A DNA stretch of 64,000 nt from a bacterium. GTDB lineage: Bacteria > Caldisericota > Caldisericia > UBA6126. Made by a program: the position numbers and the translations under genes. Position 1 is the stretch's first letter. Each line of letters begins with the position of its first letter. The stretch covers positions 39,316 to 103,315 of the forward strand of contig JAJFUD010000084.1 of the NCBI GenBank assembly GCA_021372585.1, read 5' to 3'. Positions 29,766 through 39,553 of the stretch are shown here, piece by piece. The notes beneath the pieces are model-generated. The model had not been told where the DNA came from. It made no database searches and saw only the letters and a list, made by a program, of their open reading frames with translations.

Positions 29766-31618
29766 AACCATTTGATGTGATTGTCGTGGGAGGTGGCCAT
29801 GCAGGCTGTGAAGCTGCTCTGGCAACTTCAAGACTGGGATGCCGCACTCTGTTAACCAGTATACAATTGGATTCTGTGGCTTGGATGCCTTGTAATCCGG
29901 CAGTCGGTGGCTCCGGCAAATCACAGGTGATCGCGGAAATTGACGCACTGGGGGGAGAAATTGCTATAAACGCGGAAAAAGCACTTTCCCAGATCAGAAT
30001 CCTGAACACTTCCAAAGGATTAGCATTGCGATCAAAACGAGTCCAATGTGATAAATATGCTTATTCCGGAGCGATGAAAAAAACACTGGAGGCAACACCC
30101 AATTTAACCCTATACCAGACAATCGTACAGAAAATTTTAGTCAGGCAGGATACTTGCATCGGCGTAGAAGATATCTATGGAGAATCCATACTGGGTACGG
30201 TAGTTATCTTGACCACCGGCACTTTTTTAAACGCGAAAATTCACGTCGGGCTGATATCCTATGAAGCTGGTCGAAACGGCGAACTAGCTTCAAATGACTT
30301 ATCCGGTTGTTTGTTATCTCTTGGATTGCCTGTTCGTCGGTTTAATACAGGCACTACGCCTAGAATTGACAAAAAAAGCATTGATTTGTCAAAATTCGTG
30401 ATTCAGGAAGGCATCACAGATCCCATTCATTTATCTTTTATGAGTCCACCCAAGATTTATAAGAACCAACTTCCCTCTTACCTGGGGTGGACCAATGAAA
30501 AAACATTTGAGACAACAAAAAAATTTCTCAAGTATCAACCTTCCCATACCGGGAATATGGTCAAAACCGGACCAAGAAATTGCCCTTCGTTAGAAGAAAA
30601 AGTGAAATGGTTTCCAGACAGGAAGGCGCATTCTTTCTTTTTAGAATCAGAAGGGTATCAAACAGATGAAATGTATATGGCCGGAATGAATATGAGTGTT
30701 TTTCCTTCTTGCCAGGAGGAAATATTGAATACAATTCCGGGTTTGGAAAATGTTATTATCACACGACCTGCTTATGCTATTGCATACGATTGGGTAGATC
30801 CCTCTGCTTTAAAAGCAACGTTAGAATCCAAATTAATTGCCCGTCTCTTTCTTGCCGGACAAATCAATGGCACTACCGGGTATGATGAAGCTGCTGCTCA
30901 AGGGTTAATAGCCGGTATAAATGCTGCCTTATTTATTCAACAGAAACCTTCCTTCCTATTGAATCGTTATGAATCGTATATAGGAGTGATGATCGATGAT
31001 TTGATTCATAAAGATGTACTGGAGCCTTATCGCATCACTCCCTCTCATGTTGAATATAGATTATCCTTACGAGAAGACAACGCCGATCTACGATTGACTG
31101 AAAAAGGAAAGAATATTGGATTAGTCACGCCTGAAAGATGGGCTGTTTATCAACAAAAGAGAGATGATATTGAGAAAGGACGGGAGTGGTTGAACTCTCA
31201 TAGAATCACTCCGAATAAAGAGGTAAATCAGTGGTTACAAAACCAAGAATTATCTATTCTATCTCAAGATAGCTCTTTATTCGGACTTCTCAAAAAACCT
31301 GAAATCTCTTTTTGGATTATGGAGCATTTTTATCCGCCTTTACAAACACTGAATGAGGATTCAAAACTGGCATTAGAGATTGAAGCAAAATATGAAGGGT
31401 ATATTATCCGGGAAAAAAATGAAATTCAGAAGATTCTAAAATTTGACCAGGTTTCTTTACCCATTACCCTTTTCGATTCTTTACCTGTTTCGCTTTCCAA
31501 AGAGGCGAGAGAAAGTTTGCTTCGCTTCAAACCAGCTACGATGGCTGAAGCTAAACTCCTCTCTGGGGTGAAACCCTCAGATGTACTCACCTTGATTGCG
31601 GTTTTACATCAAAAATAG
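29762..31618 (+). CDS. mnmG: tRNA uridine-5-carboxymethylaminomethyl modification enzyme
   Basis: MnmG (GidA) with MnmE modifies U34 in the wobble position of several tRNAs. The 618-residue FAD protein starts VIVVGGGHAGCEAALATSRLG, with downstream CNPAVGGSGKSQVIAEIDALGG and GQINGTTGYDEAAAQG, all typical. It is often next to chromosome partitioning genes; here a perfect parS site follows its stop by 14 bases, while parA and parB are 13 kb away. mnmE is not in the window. Confidence 0.96.
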   Translation: MKPFDVIVVGGGHAGCEAALATSRLGCRTLLTSIQLDSVAWMPCNPAVGGSGKSQVIAEIDALGGEIAINAEKALSQIRILNTSKGLALRSKRVQCDKYAYSGAMKKTLEATPNLTLYQTIVQKILVRQDTCIGVEDIYGESILGTVVILTTGTFLNAKIHVGLISYEAGRNGELASNDLSGCLLSLGLPVRRFNTGTTPRIDKKSIDLSKFVIQEGITDPIHLSFMSPPKIYKNQLPSYLGWTNEKTFETTKKFLKYQPSHTGNMVKTGPRNCPSLEEKVKWFPDRKAHSFFLESEGYQTDEMYMAGMNMSVFPSCQEEILNTIPGLENVIITRPAYAIAYDWVDPSALKATLESKLIARLFLAGQINGTTGYDEAAAQGLIAGINAALFIQQKPSFLLNRYESYIGVMIDDLIHKDVLEPYRITPSHVEYRLSLREDNADLRLTEKGKNIGLVTPERWAVYQQKRDDIEKGREWLNSHRITPNKEVNQWLQNQELSILSQDSSLFGLLKKPEISFWIMEHFYPPLQTLNEDSKLALEIEAKYEGYIIREKNEIQKILKFDQVSLPITLFDSLPVSLSKEARESLLRFKPATMAEAKLLSGVKPSDVLTLIAVLHQK

Positions 31619-31632
31619 AAGCTCCCTTTTCA

Positions 31633-31648
31633 TGTTTCACGTGAAACA
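31633..31648. promoter_or_regulatory. parS: parS centromere site (ParB binding)
   Basis: TGTTTCACGTGAAACA is an exact palindromic match to the bacterial parS consensus TGTTNCACGTGAAACA. It lies in the 47-base gap between mnmG and the sigma factor gene, and the genome encodes ParA and ParB (45043-46651). ParB would load here and spread; the site is normally near the replication origin. Confidence 0.92.
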
Positions 31649-31665
31649 TGAACGTTTTTCTTTGA

Positions 31666-32364
31666 TTAAGCCCCGCTTCTCTCTAATATTTTTTTTAATT
31701 TATCTAAACCACTTTTTATGGATCGATTCACTTTTCCAGTGTGTACCCCGAGTTTTTCTGCAATTTCTTGATTAGTTAAGTCCTGGCTATACTTGAGAAC
31801 AATACTTTTTCTCTCAATGGCTTCCAGTTTCATTAAGGCTGTGTTCAAGGTTATTCGTTGAATAGCGGTAGTGACATGATCGTGTGGATCGGAAAGCGTA
31901 TCTTTTATCAAAACTTTTTCTTCTTCGTTTAATAGTGACTCTTCAATAGAGGTAGGAAATTTTGCCAATCCAGCTTCAAAGGATTCTATAATGATTTCCC
32001 TGGATAATCCGGTTTTATCAGAGATTTGTTGGATTGTCGGTACTTTTTCGGAAGTGTTTCGTAATTCATGAACCGCTTCTTGTATCATCTTATAATAAGC
32101 TGTGTATTTCCTGGGGATTCTGATAATGTCTGAATTGTCTCGCATATAATGAAGCATTTCACCTTGGATTAATACCGTTGCGTAAGTGGTAAAAGCGGTA
32201 CCGATATTTTGATTATAATTATCCACTGCTTTAATTAATCCGATATTGCCGACAGATTTTAAGTCTTCCACTAATTGGGCATTCCTATCTGCTAATTTGT
32301 TTGCCAGATACTGAACAATCCATTGATGTTGAAGTATCTTATCCTCTCGTTCTTGTTTATCCAT
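31666..32364 (-). CDS. alternative sigma factor (group 3, SigB/SigF/FliA-like)
   Basis: The 232-residue protein has sigma region 2 (about residues 32-105) with DLKSVGNIGLIKAVDNY and GEMLHYMRDNSDIIRIPRK, region 3 (about 105-160) and region 4 helix-turn-helix (LTNQEIAEKLGVHTGKVNRSIKSGLDKLKK, about 192-222). It lacks region 1.1, as expected for group 3. It overlaps by eight bases a gene for an RsbW-like protein, and both follow a secreted propeller gene, so it may control envelope genes, including its own operon. Confidence 0.9.
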   Translation of the reverse strand: MDKQEREDKILQHQWIVQYLANKLADRNAQLVEDLKSVGNIGLIKAVDNYNQNIGTAFTTYATVLIQGEMLHYMRDNSDIIRIPRKYTAYYKMIQEAVHELRNTSEKVPTIQQISDKTGLSREIIIESFEAGLAKFPTSIEESLLNEEEKVLIKDTLSDPHDHVTTAIQRITLNTALMKLEAIERKSIVLKYSQDLTNQEIAEKLGVHTGKVNRSIKSGLDKLKKILERSGA

Positions 32365-32746
32365 GGAAAGCTCTTTTTTCTTTTTTTAGAGTAAAAATCA
32401 GCTTTTGATCTTGGCTTTCATCCATAGAAAAGTCTTTTAATAAATGTTGGGCTATTTGATACAATGGGCTGGCTTGGTTCATGTAATGCTTATTGCCATT
32501 GGCAAGCGTTTCCACTAAAATCGTGGCTTGAATCATGTCTTCGTCTGATAAAAAAGTAATGCATACCGGTTTGGTTGGAGTAATACTCTGTTTCACATAA
32601 CAAAGCGTTTCATGTAACAAAAATTTAAATTCATCCATTTCATCAATAGTAAAATTGGATGTGTTCATGATGTAAGAGCTGATCAATCTGAGTAGTGAGC
32701 AGCTCAAATCATTTAACTCAAGTTGTACATTGATTTCATGACTCAT
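32357..32746 (-). CDS. degenerate RsbW/SpoIIAB-like protein, candidate anti-sigma factor
   Basis: The 129-residue protein has the length and N-terminal helix pattern of RsbW-type anti-sigma kinases (LLRLISSYIMNTSNFTIDEMDEFKFLLHET), but the N-box Asn is missing (HETLCYVKQ in place of ExxxN) and no GHL ATP-binding glycine boxes are visible. It may therefore bind the neighbouring sigma factor without kinase activity, or the similarity may be limited to shape. It overlaps the sigma gene by eight bases and the propeller gene by four, so the three are translationally coupled. Confidence 0.55.
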   Translation of the reverse strand: MSHEINVQLELNDLSCSLLRLISSYIMNTSNFTIDEMDEFKFLLHETLCYVKQSITPTKPVCITFLSDEDMIQATILVETLANGNKHYMNQASPLYQIAQHLLKDFSMDESQDQKLIFTLKKEKRAFHG

Positions 32747-35397
32747 GTTGTCCTCCTCATTGGATAGATCAAAGTAATTCTTTGCGTCGTGTTATCCCAC
32801 TCTACTTGTGCCTGTAAATTTTCAGCGATAAAACGAAGCGGCAGCATGGTTCTTCCGTTCAAGATAAAAGGAACTACTTTACTATTCTCATCGATTTTTT
32901 TTGATTTTCCATTCACCAAAGCAATCGGTTGCTGAATGGTTAATTGTATATTGTTTCCATTGACTTGGATCGTCACCTTTTTTATTTGACTATCCCATTG
33001 TATAGTACCTTCCCAAGCCTCAATGATAACTCGTATCGGTAAGAAGGTTCGGTTGTCTTTAATCACAGGAGTCACTTTTGGATCGCTGTCAATCGCTGTA
33101 CTTTGACCGTTAATCTGAATCTCTGATTGTTTAATCTGCATTTGTATGATGGTTACGATGGTAAAATGATAGCTTTTTGACCATTCTGTATTGCCAAGAA
33201 TAGTCTCGCCCCGAACTCTCCAATAATAAGTATGATGCCGTTTCAATACATTTTCCGGTATCAGCCATTGATCTCCGGATATAGTGCCTGATAGGTAAAA
33301 AATGTCTTTAAAATCTTGATCGGTAGCAATTTGTACTTTGTATAAAACCGGGTATTCAGAATAGGAAGACTCAGACCATCGAAACATAATTCTTGTTTTG
33401 GTGATTTCTGCTAAATTTGCCGGTTCCATGGGTATAGGCGGGCTGGGAAGATTGATCAATCTGGCAACCCCTTTCCCGTATGTGCCTGCCCATAATTGAT
33501 TCTTATAATACAGTAAACTTCGGATACTGGTCTGCTGTAAGCCATTGCCAACCGAATTCCACACTTTTGTGAGTAAATTCAGTCGGAATATTCCGTTCTC
33601 GGTAGAAATAAAACAGTCATCGTTAGGAGTTTTTTCATAGGTGTCGATGATATCATACACCATCATATTCTGTTGTGGTCCTTCTATTTTTACCCATGAA
33701 TTTCCCTGGTTTTCGGATAGATAACACCCGTCTCCATTTGTAGCGGCTATCAGGATATTTTTTTGGTGGGGAATAGCGTATAGTTGATTAATTGTCCTGA
33801 ATGGTAATCCATTTTGGGAAGGAAACCAGGATTCTCCGCCATCTTTTGAAACATACACTCCGGAAGAATCGGTTCCGGCATAAATAATATTCGGATCTGC
33901 CCAATCCTGTTCTATCGTCAGAATGTTGCCTACCGGTTTATCTTCGGTACCCAGATTTAGTGTATTCCAGGATTCCCCCTGATTATTCGATTTCAAGATC
34001 GTCCTATTGGTTCCGATATAGATTACATTGGTATTTTTCCTGTCAACTAAAATGCTATATACATAACTGCTTAATAAAGTGGATGATTTGATTTGATTCC
34101 AGGACTCACCAAAATCCTTGGAAAGAAATAACCCTCCGTTGAATGTTCCTGCCCAGATTTTTTCATCAGACTCGTAATAAAGAGAAAGAAGATACGGATT
34201 AGTCAATCCTTGATTGGATTGTTTCCAATTGAGCCCATTATTGCTGGTAACGTAAATGCCTGCTCCCCAGGTAGACAAAAGTATCTTATTTTCCGATTGA
34301 TTTTTTATCATTTTTTTGACTAAGATACCTTCGATTTTTTGATCATCTTTTAGCCATATTCCGTTTTCTCCAGAATAGCGTGTTGTCCAAATCCCGTTAC
34401 CATTGGTGCCAATGATCACTTTTTGATTATCTTCATCGACAGCAAAGCAGTTGATCTGTTCGTTAAATAAGGAATTCCCTATTTTGCTCCACCTTCCGGT
34501 ATTCAGATGATAAATATAGAAACCTCCGTATGTGGCGGTATAAACATCCTCGTTCATCAAATTCATCTGGCTGATATAGAGGTTAGGAAGGTCTTTGCTG
34601 ATGTTTTCCCAAGAGATACCAGAATCATTTGATATAAATAAACCCTGATCTTCTGTACTGATAATCCATGTTTTTTGCGCACCTTGGCCGGTACAAAATT
34701 GTTGTACATGATGTATATTCTCGCTCAGTCTTATTCTGTTCCATTCTAATTCTCCGGGCAATTCTGGTTCTTTTTTCATGTACAACCACCCATCAGAGGC
34801 AAGAACATACAGCGTTTTCGTCTCGTTATCGAACCAAAGGTCTTTCAATTCAAGGTTGACATTCAAATTAGTCATATGCCATTGGAAAAGTTTATCGGGA
34901 TTTTCTCCCCCGGCATCGTAAGAAAAAAATAATCCGCTGGAAGTGGCTAACCAGTAAATGTCTTTATTTTGATAGGATGTTTTTAGGATTTCAATGGTTT
35001 TTATCGCCATCGGCGTTTCTACTTCTTCCCAAATACTTTGTTCCTGATTTTGTCCTTGATATAAGTACATCCCTTGATCAGAAGCCATAAGAAAATATGA
35101 GGAAAAAGGGTAAATGTACTGTATATAAGTATTGGTTTGAGGTAATGGTATCTTTTCCCAATAATCATTCCCCTGCTTTTTTGTATATAAACTGATTTTA
35201 TTCACCGTACAATACCAGTTTTGCGAAGTTGGATCCACGATTACCTGGTAGACGGCACCCCCATTTAATTGATTGTTATAAAAATTCCAGACCTCTTCTG
35301 GATTCTTTGCGAAAAGGAGTGGGGAAGAAAAGTAGAGAGAGAATCCAGAACAAACCATCACAATAAAAGCGATAATTTTGACGCTCTTTTTTAGCAT
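32743..35397 (-). CDS. secreted sortilin/BNR-type beta-propeller protein with C-terminal copper-amine-oxidase-N-like module
   Basis: The 884-residue protein has a signal peptide (hydrophobic IIAFIVMVCSGFSLYF, then LLFA), then about residues 30-655 of repeated blades with Asp-box-like motifs such as SNDSGISWENI, SNNGLNWKQSN, SKDFGESWNQI and SKDGGESWFPS, typical of BNR/sortilin propellers. A fibronectin type III-like domain follows (about 660-760), then two module copies (about 765-884) with GRTMLPLRFIAENLQAQVEWD. No enzymatic residues are evident. It is first in an operon with an anti-sigma-like protein and a sigma factor, an unusual partner. Confidence 0.85.
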   Translation of the reverse strand: MLKKSVKIIAFIVMVCSGFSLYFSSPLLFAKNPEEVWNFYNNQLNGGAVYQVIVDPTSQNWYCTVNKISLYTKKQGNDYWEKIPLPQTNTYIQYIYPFSSYFLMASDQGMYLYQGQNQEQSIWEEVETPMAIKTIEILKTSYQNKDIYWLATSSGLFFSYDAGGENPDKLFQWHMTNLNVNLELKDLWFDNETKTLYVLASDGWLYMKKEPELPGELEWNRIRLSENIHHVQQFCTGQGAQKTWIISTEDQGLFISNDSGISWENISKDLPNLYISQMNLMNEDVYTATYGGFYIYHLNTGRWSKIGNSLFNEQINCFAVDEDNQKVIIGTNGNGIWTTRYSGENGIWLKDDQKIEGILVKKMIKNQSENKILLSTWGAGIYVTSNNGLNWKQSNQGLTNPYLLSLYYESDEKIWAGTFNGGLFLSKDFGESWNQIKSSTLLSSYVYSILVDRKNTNVIYIGTNRTILKSNNQGESWNTLNLGTEDKPVGNILTIEQDWADPNIIYAGTDSSGVYVSKDGGESWFPSQNGLPFRTINQLYAIPHQKNILIAATNGDGCYLSENQGNSWVKIEGPQQNMMVYDIIDTYEKTPNDDCFISTENGIFRLNLLTKVWNSVGNGLQQTSIRSLLYYKNQLWAGTYGKGVARLINLPSPPIPMEPANLAEITKTRIMFRWSESSYSEYPVLYKVQIATDQDFKDIFYLSGTISGDQWLIPENVLKRHHTYYWRVRGETILGNTEWSKSYHFTIVTIIQMQIKQSEIQINGQSTAIDSDPKVTPVIKDNRTFLPIRVIIEAWEGTIQWDSQIKKVTIQVNGNNIQLTIQQPIALVNGKSKKIDENSKVVPFILNGRTMLPLRFIAENLQAQVEWDNTTQRITLIYPMRRTT

Positions 35398-35566
35398 GTT
35401 TTTCTCCTTTGTTTGAAGCTACCTTTAAAATATAAGCCATTCTAATACTGATTAAAAGCTTTTTTTATCAATATTTCATTATTTCCCTTTTGTTCCACTC
35501 ATTTTCAAACAGATGTGTGCTCTATATCGAAAATATTGATTTTTTTAAAATCACTTCTGATTAATG

Positions 35567-35572
35567 TATAAT
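35567..35572 (+). promoter_or_regulatory. candidate -10 box overlapping the plsY start region
   Basis: A perfect TATAAT lies ten bases before ATG 35582. No good -35 is seen at 16-18 bases, so this could be chance in AT-rich sequence. If real, transcription would begin a few bases before the ATG, giving an almost leaderless message. Confidence 0.3.
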
Positions 35573-35581
35573 ATACCTAAT

Positions 35582-36229
35582 ATGAGGATATATGAAACTT
35601 TTTCTGCCATCGGTTTTTACATAGTCGGCTCCTTTCCTACCGCCTATATTTTCGGTTATCTTAAGAAGAAAACAGACATACGTTTCCTTGGAACCAAAAA
35701 CATGGGAACCATCAATGCATTTCAATCGATTGGACCGTTATATGGAATCGCCACTTTTATCATTGATTTTATGAAAGGTTTTCTCCCCATCTGTTTAGCC
35801 AAGCATTATGAATTTAGTGTGGCAGCCCTTTCTATCAGCACGGTTGCAGTCATTGCCGGGCATGACTGGTCGGTTTTTCTTGGTTTTAGAGGAGGTAAGG
35901 GCGGCGCTACATCAACGGGTGTTTTGTTTGCTTTATTTCCTGGATTAGTCTCTTTTTTGTTTTTTATTTTTTTAGTAGTGGTGTTTCTTTCAAATAATTT
36001 ATCGCTTGGTATCGGTATCAGCCTTGGTTTGCTGCCAATTTTTGTATGTAATTATGTTCCCTATCACTCTCTTTTTATTCCCTCTCTTTTGATTCCAGTA
36101 GTTGGTTTTATACGTTTAATTCCCAACTTTATCCTGATGCTCCAAAAGAGCAAAGGTAATATGAAAGAGATGCTTTATATCATGCTCCAGGGATTTTTCC
36201 TGTTTGAAAAAAAAGAAAGACACCTTTAA
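35582..36229 (+). CDS. plsY: acyl-phosphate:glycerol-3-phosphate acyltransferase
   Basis: PlsY acylates glycerol-3-phosphate with acyl-phosphate, the second step after PlsX (43624-44610). The protein (about 215 residues from this start) has five or so membrane segments and all family motifs: GSFPTAYIFG, GTKNMGTINAF and GHDWSVFLGFRGGKGGAT. An in-frame ATG at 35564 would put the start inside a TATAAT box; the later ATG gives the normal spacing of the first GS motif. Neither start has a good ribosome binding site. Confidence 0.94.
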   Translation: MRIYETFSAIGFYIVGSFPTAYIFGYLKKKTDIRFLGTKNMGTINAFQSIGPLYGIATFIIDFMKGFLPICLAKHYEFSVAALSISTVAVIAGHDWSVFLGFRGGKGGATSTGVLFALFPGLVSFLFFIFLVVVFLSNNLSLGIGISLGLLPIFVCNYVPYHSLFIPSLLIPVVGFIRLIPNFILMLQKSKGNMKEMLYIMLQGFFLFEKKERHL

Positions 36230-36253
36230 GAACTACTTCTATAAAGGTGTCTT
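36217..36253. terminator. terminator hairpin between plsY and gcvPB
   Basis: AAGACACCTTTA (36217-36228) pairs with TAAAGGTGTCTT (36242-36253) around a 13-base loop. On the minus strand a T-rich tract follows, so it should end the gcvH-gcvPA-gcvPB transcript; on the plus strand the T run is weaker. The first arm overlaps the last codons of plsY. Confidence 0.8.
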
Positions 36254-36265
36254 CTCAAGATCTTT

Positions 36266-37711
36266 TTAATAGGTTACGTTCAAGTCTTTAGCCGCTTTCA
36301 CTTCATCCGGTCTCGAGATAGGGGTGTAATGTGGTGCTTCAAGTAGTAACGAGGGGTTTTCTTTTGCTTCTTGTACAATCTTTTTCATCGCATCGATAAA
36401 ATGATCCATTGTCTCTTTTGATTCGGTTTCCGTTGGCTCGATCATTAAGGCTTCAGGGATGATTAACGGGAAGTAATTCGTTGGTGGATGAAATCCGTAA
36501 TCAATTAAACGTTTGGATATGTCTTTCGCCTGAACGCCATACGGAGCAAAATCTTTTGCAGAAAGTACACACTCATGCATACAGATACATGGTACACCGG
36601 CAGGAATGAAAGGCGATAATTTTTCTTTAATATAATTAGCATTTAATACGGCAATAGAGCTGGCTTTCTTTAATCCATCACTTCCCATTGTCAGAATGTA
36701 CAGATAAGCTTTTACTATAACCTGAAAATTAGATCCAGCCAATCGTATCATCCCAATTGAGTTAAATTGATCAGTTTCACTGGTTATTTGATGGTTCCTC
36801 TCACGAATAACCGGTACAGGAAGATATTCTCTAAGATATTCTTTCACACCAACGGGAGCGGACCCAGGTCCTCCCCCACCATGTGGAGTGCTGAAAGTTT
36901 TATGCAAATTCAGGTGAACAATATCAAATCCCATGTCTCCCGGACGTACTTGCCCTAATAAAGCATTCAGGTTGGCACCGTCATAATAAAGCAAAGAACC
37001 GTTTTGATGCATAATTTCCGCCACTTCAAGAATATCGGTTTCAAAAACGCCGGCAGTATTGGGATTGGTTAACATGATAGCGGCGACTTGATCATTCATC
37101 ACTTCTTTTAAATGCGCTACATCGACTCCTCCGCAATTAGTAGATTTCACTTCGACAATTTCAAATCCGACAGAAGCAGCGGATGCTGGATTGGTGCCGT
37201 GTGCTGATTCAGGTATCAGTATCTTGGTCCTCTTTTCAGCCTCTCCTTTATTTTGAAAATATGCTTTCACAATCATCATACCTGTCAATTCTCCATGAGC
37301 GCCGGCTGCAGGTAATAAAGTAAAAGCATCCATACCGGTTATTTCAGCCAAAAGCTGTTCAAAATGCATCATTAGGTAGAGGTTCCCTTGAACAGTAAAA
37401 TCAGGTTGCAGAGGGTGTGTTTTGGTAAATCCTTCCAGGTTAGCCAGCTTTTCGTTAATTTTAGGATTGTACTTCATAGTGCAGGATCCTAATGGATAAA
37501 ATCCGCTGTCTACTCCGTAGTTGAGACTGGCGAGATTTGTAAAATGCCTGACCACTTCAGGCTCTGAAACATTTGGTAACCCGATCGTCTCCCGTACCCA
37601 TTCGTTTGGGAATGTTTGGTGAAGATCTGTTTTCGGAAAATTACTTTTGAGTGGGAGATGTATGCCCGTATTCCCCTTTTTGGAACTTTCAATCAATAAC
37701 TTAACTGTCAT
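36266..37711 (-). CDS. gcvPB: glycine dehydrogenase (decarboxylating) subunit 2
   Basis: PB carries the PLP of the two-subunit P-protein that decarboxylates glycine and loads the aminomethyl group on H-protein lipoate. The 481-residue protein has the PLP-lysine block [19 protein letters not shown] (near residue 270) and the early [15 protein letters not shown] motif. It overlaps gcvPA by four bases, last in the H-PA-PB operon. Split P-protein is usual in anaerobes and archaea. Confidence 0.96.
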   Translation of the reverse strand: MTVKLLIESSKKGNTGIHLPLKSNFPKTDLHQTFPNEWVRETIGLPNVSEPEVVRHFTNLASLNYGVDSGFYPLGSCTMKYNPKINEKLANLEGFTKTHPLQPDFTVQGNLYLMMHFEQLLAEITGMDAFTLLPAAGAHGELTGMMIVKAYFQNKGEAEKRTKILIPESAHGTNPASAASVGFEIVEVKSTNCGGVDVAHLKEVMNDQVAAIMLTNPNTAGVFETDILEVAEIMHQNGSLLYYDGANLNALLGQVRPGDMGFDIVHLNLHKTFSTPHGGGGPGSAPVGVKEYLREYLPVPVIRERNHQITSETDQFNSIGMIRLAGSNFQVIVKAYLYILTMGSDGLKKASSIAVLNANYIKEKLSPFIPAGVPCICMHECVLSAKDFAPYGVQAKDISKRLIDYGFHPPTNYFPLIIPEALMIEPTETESKETMDHFIDAMKKIVQEAKENPSLLLEAPHYTPISRPDEVKAAKDLNVTY

Positions 37712-39063
37712 GAGAGCACCTCTTTTAACGCAAGAATCAGGTTGTCTATTTGGCTTATTTGGTGAATTTCTGAGAAGCTAATCACAAAAGATTCACCAAG
37801 GTAGGGGAAGAAACGACCCATGTTGTTTTTACTGATGAGAATATTTTTTTCATAAAGTTTTTTGATCATTTCCTGATGAGTATGAGGCGTAGGGATTTTT
37901 ACAAGAATTTCATTAAAATAGGGTTTCTTATAAGGGATCTGGCAAGGCGTTTCCTTTTCAATTCTGTCAATGGCATAATGACTGATATTGATATTCTCTC
38001 TGGCAATTGCTTTCAGACCATCTTCTCCAACAGTTGAAAGATAAATAGTCGCTCGTAATGCATTTAAAGCATGGTTGGTGCAGATATTGGAAGTTGCTTT
38101 TTCTCTTCTGATATCTTGTTCTCTGGCTCTTAATGTCATCACATAAGCCTCTCTGCCTTCTTTATCCGTTGTTTTTCCCACAATTCTTCCAGGAATCTTT
38201 CTGATCAATTCTTTTTTTCCGGTAAAAAATCCGAGCCCCGGGCCGCCATAACATGTTTCGATACCAAAAGTTTGCGCTTCTCCACAAACAATATCTACCC
38301 GGGCAGGATCATAGGGCATTAGAGCGCCGAGAAGCATTGGCTCCAAGATGACAACGACTAATTTTATCTTTTTTTCAGATAATTTGTCGTACAATGGTTT
38401 CAAATCTTCTATTAATCCAAAAACATTCGGTATTTGAACGATAAAACAGGCTGTCTGCTCTGTGAACTTATCCTCTGCATCGTGAATCGCAAGTGTTCCG
38501 TCGTTTGAGTGTATTTCCTCTATTTCGATATTCCGCATTTTTGCATAAGTTCTGATGACTTCTTTCACATGGGGATGAAGAGTACTGCTAAGCACCGCTC
38601 TTTTTTTCCGGGAAGAGCTGGTTAACATATAAAGAGCCTCTGCTGCAGCAGTAGCGCCGTCATACAGGGAAGCATTCGAGAAATCCATTCCGGTCAGATG
38701 TGTCATATAGGATTGAAACTGATAAATGGCTTCTAATGTTCCCTGACTGACTTCAGGTTGATACGGTGTGTAGGCGGTATAAAAAGCAGAATTTGAAGAA
38801 AGGGTATCGACAATAGAGGGAATAAAATGCTGGTAATTGATCTCACCAATAAAGGTATCGTGTGTTTGGCTGGTACTGTTTTTTGAGGCAATTTGGCGGG
38901 CATGTCTTTCTAGCTCCATCTCATCCAATGGCATTGGCAATGCAAGATCTTGTTTAAAGCGAATAGAAGAGGGTATTGACTGAAACAAAGATTCAACGGA
39001 TGATAAGTTGGTTTCTTTCAGCATATCCTGAATATCTTGATCAGTGATAGGTATATATCTCAT
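37708..39063 (-). CDS. gcvPA: glycine dehydrogenase (decarboxylating) subunit 1
   Basis: PA is the partner of PB. The 451-residue protein starts [15 protein letters not shown] and has [37 protein letters not shown] and the GPGLGFF motif followed by GRIVG.T.D.EGR, all characteristic. It begins three bases after gcvH and overlaps gcvPB, so the three are one operon. Confidence 0.96.
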   Translation of the reverse strand: MRYIPITDQDIQDMLKETNLSSVESLFQSIPSSIRFKQDLALPMPLDEMELERHARQIASKNSTSQTHDTFIGEINYQHFIPSIVDTLSSNSAFYTAYTPYQPEVSQGTLEAIYQFQSYMTHLTGMDFSNASLYDGATAAAEALYMLTSSSRKKRAVLSSTLHPHVKEVIRTYAKMRNIEIEEIHSNDGTLAIHDAEDKFTEQTACFIVQIPNVFGLIEDLKPLYDKLSEKKIKLVVVILEPMLLGALMPYDPARVDIVCGEAQTFGIETCYGGPGLGFFTGKKELIRKIPGRIVGKTTDKEGREAYVMTLRAREQDIRREKATSNICTNHALNALRATIYLSTVGEDGLKAIARENINISHYAIDRIEKETPCQIPYKKPYFNEILVKIPTPHTHQEMIKKLYEKNILISKNNMGRFFPYLGESFVISFSEIHQISQIDNLILALKEVLS

Positions 39064-39066
39064 AAA

Positions 39067-39450
39067 TTATTCCTTGCGATATTGATGATAATCTTCATCT
39101 TGCATCAATGTAGAGAGTTCTTCGGGATTTGCTAACTGTATTCTGGCTATCCATCCTTCGTTATAAGGATCTTTATTAATAAGGCCGCTGTCTTCTTCCA
39201 GTTTCGTATTCATAGCAAGAACTTTTCCAGATACAGGGGAAAAAACATCATTGGCGGATTTAACTGATTCAATGGTGGTCAGTACATCTCCTTTTTTGAT
39301 TGTCTTTCCTTCTGCAGTGATTTCAACAAATACAATATCACCCAAATGGTGCTGAGCATAATCTGTTATACCGATAAGAACTTCATTCCCGTCAACTTTT
39401 ACCCACTCATCGGTTTCAGTGTAAATATAGCCTTTTTTTACTTCACTCAT
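39067..39450 (-). CDS. gcvH: glycine cleavage system H-protein (lipoyl carrier)
   Basis: The 127-residue protein has the lipoyl-attachment Lys64 in ESVKSANDVFSP and the usual start KKGYIYTETDEWV. The frame extends upstream to 39492, but AAGGAGA lies eight bases before ATG 39450 and the shorter form has family length. It precedes gcvPA and gcvPB; gcvT is at 18270-19391. No lipoate ligase or dihydrolipoamide dehydrogenase is in the window. Confidence 0.95.
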   Translation of the reverse strand: MSEVKKGYIYTETDEWVKVDGNEVLIGITDYAQHHLGDIVFVEITAEGKTIKKGDVLTTIESVKSANDVFSPVSGKVLAMNTKLEEDSGLINKDPYNEGWIARIQLANPEELSTLMQDEDYHQYRKE

Positions 39451-39492
39451 GATTCGGTCTCCTTTTTTAATTTCTAAAAAAAATTTTATCAT

Positions 39493-39522
39493 TTAGCATT
39501 GGAAATGAAAGTTCATTATAAT
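39493..39522 (+). promoter_or_regulatory. candidate promoter of the 717-residue secreted protein
   Basis: TTAGCA at 39493-39498 and perfect TATAAT at 39517-39522 are separated by 18 bases; AAGGAGTT and ATG follow about 30 bases downstream. The -35 match is modest. Confidence 0.45.
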
Positions 39523-39553
39523 AGGGAGAGAAAGAATATATTAAGGAGTTCTC

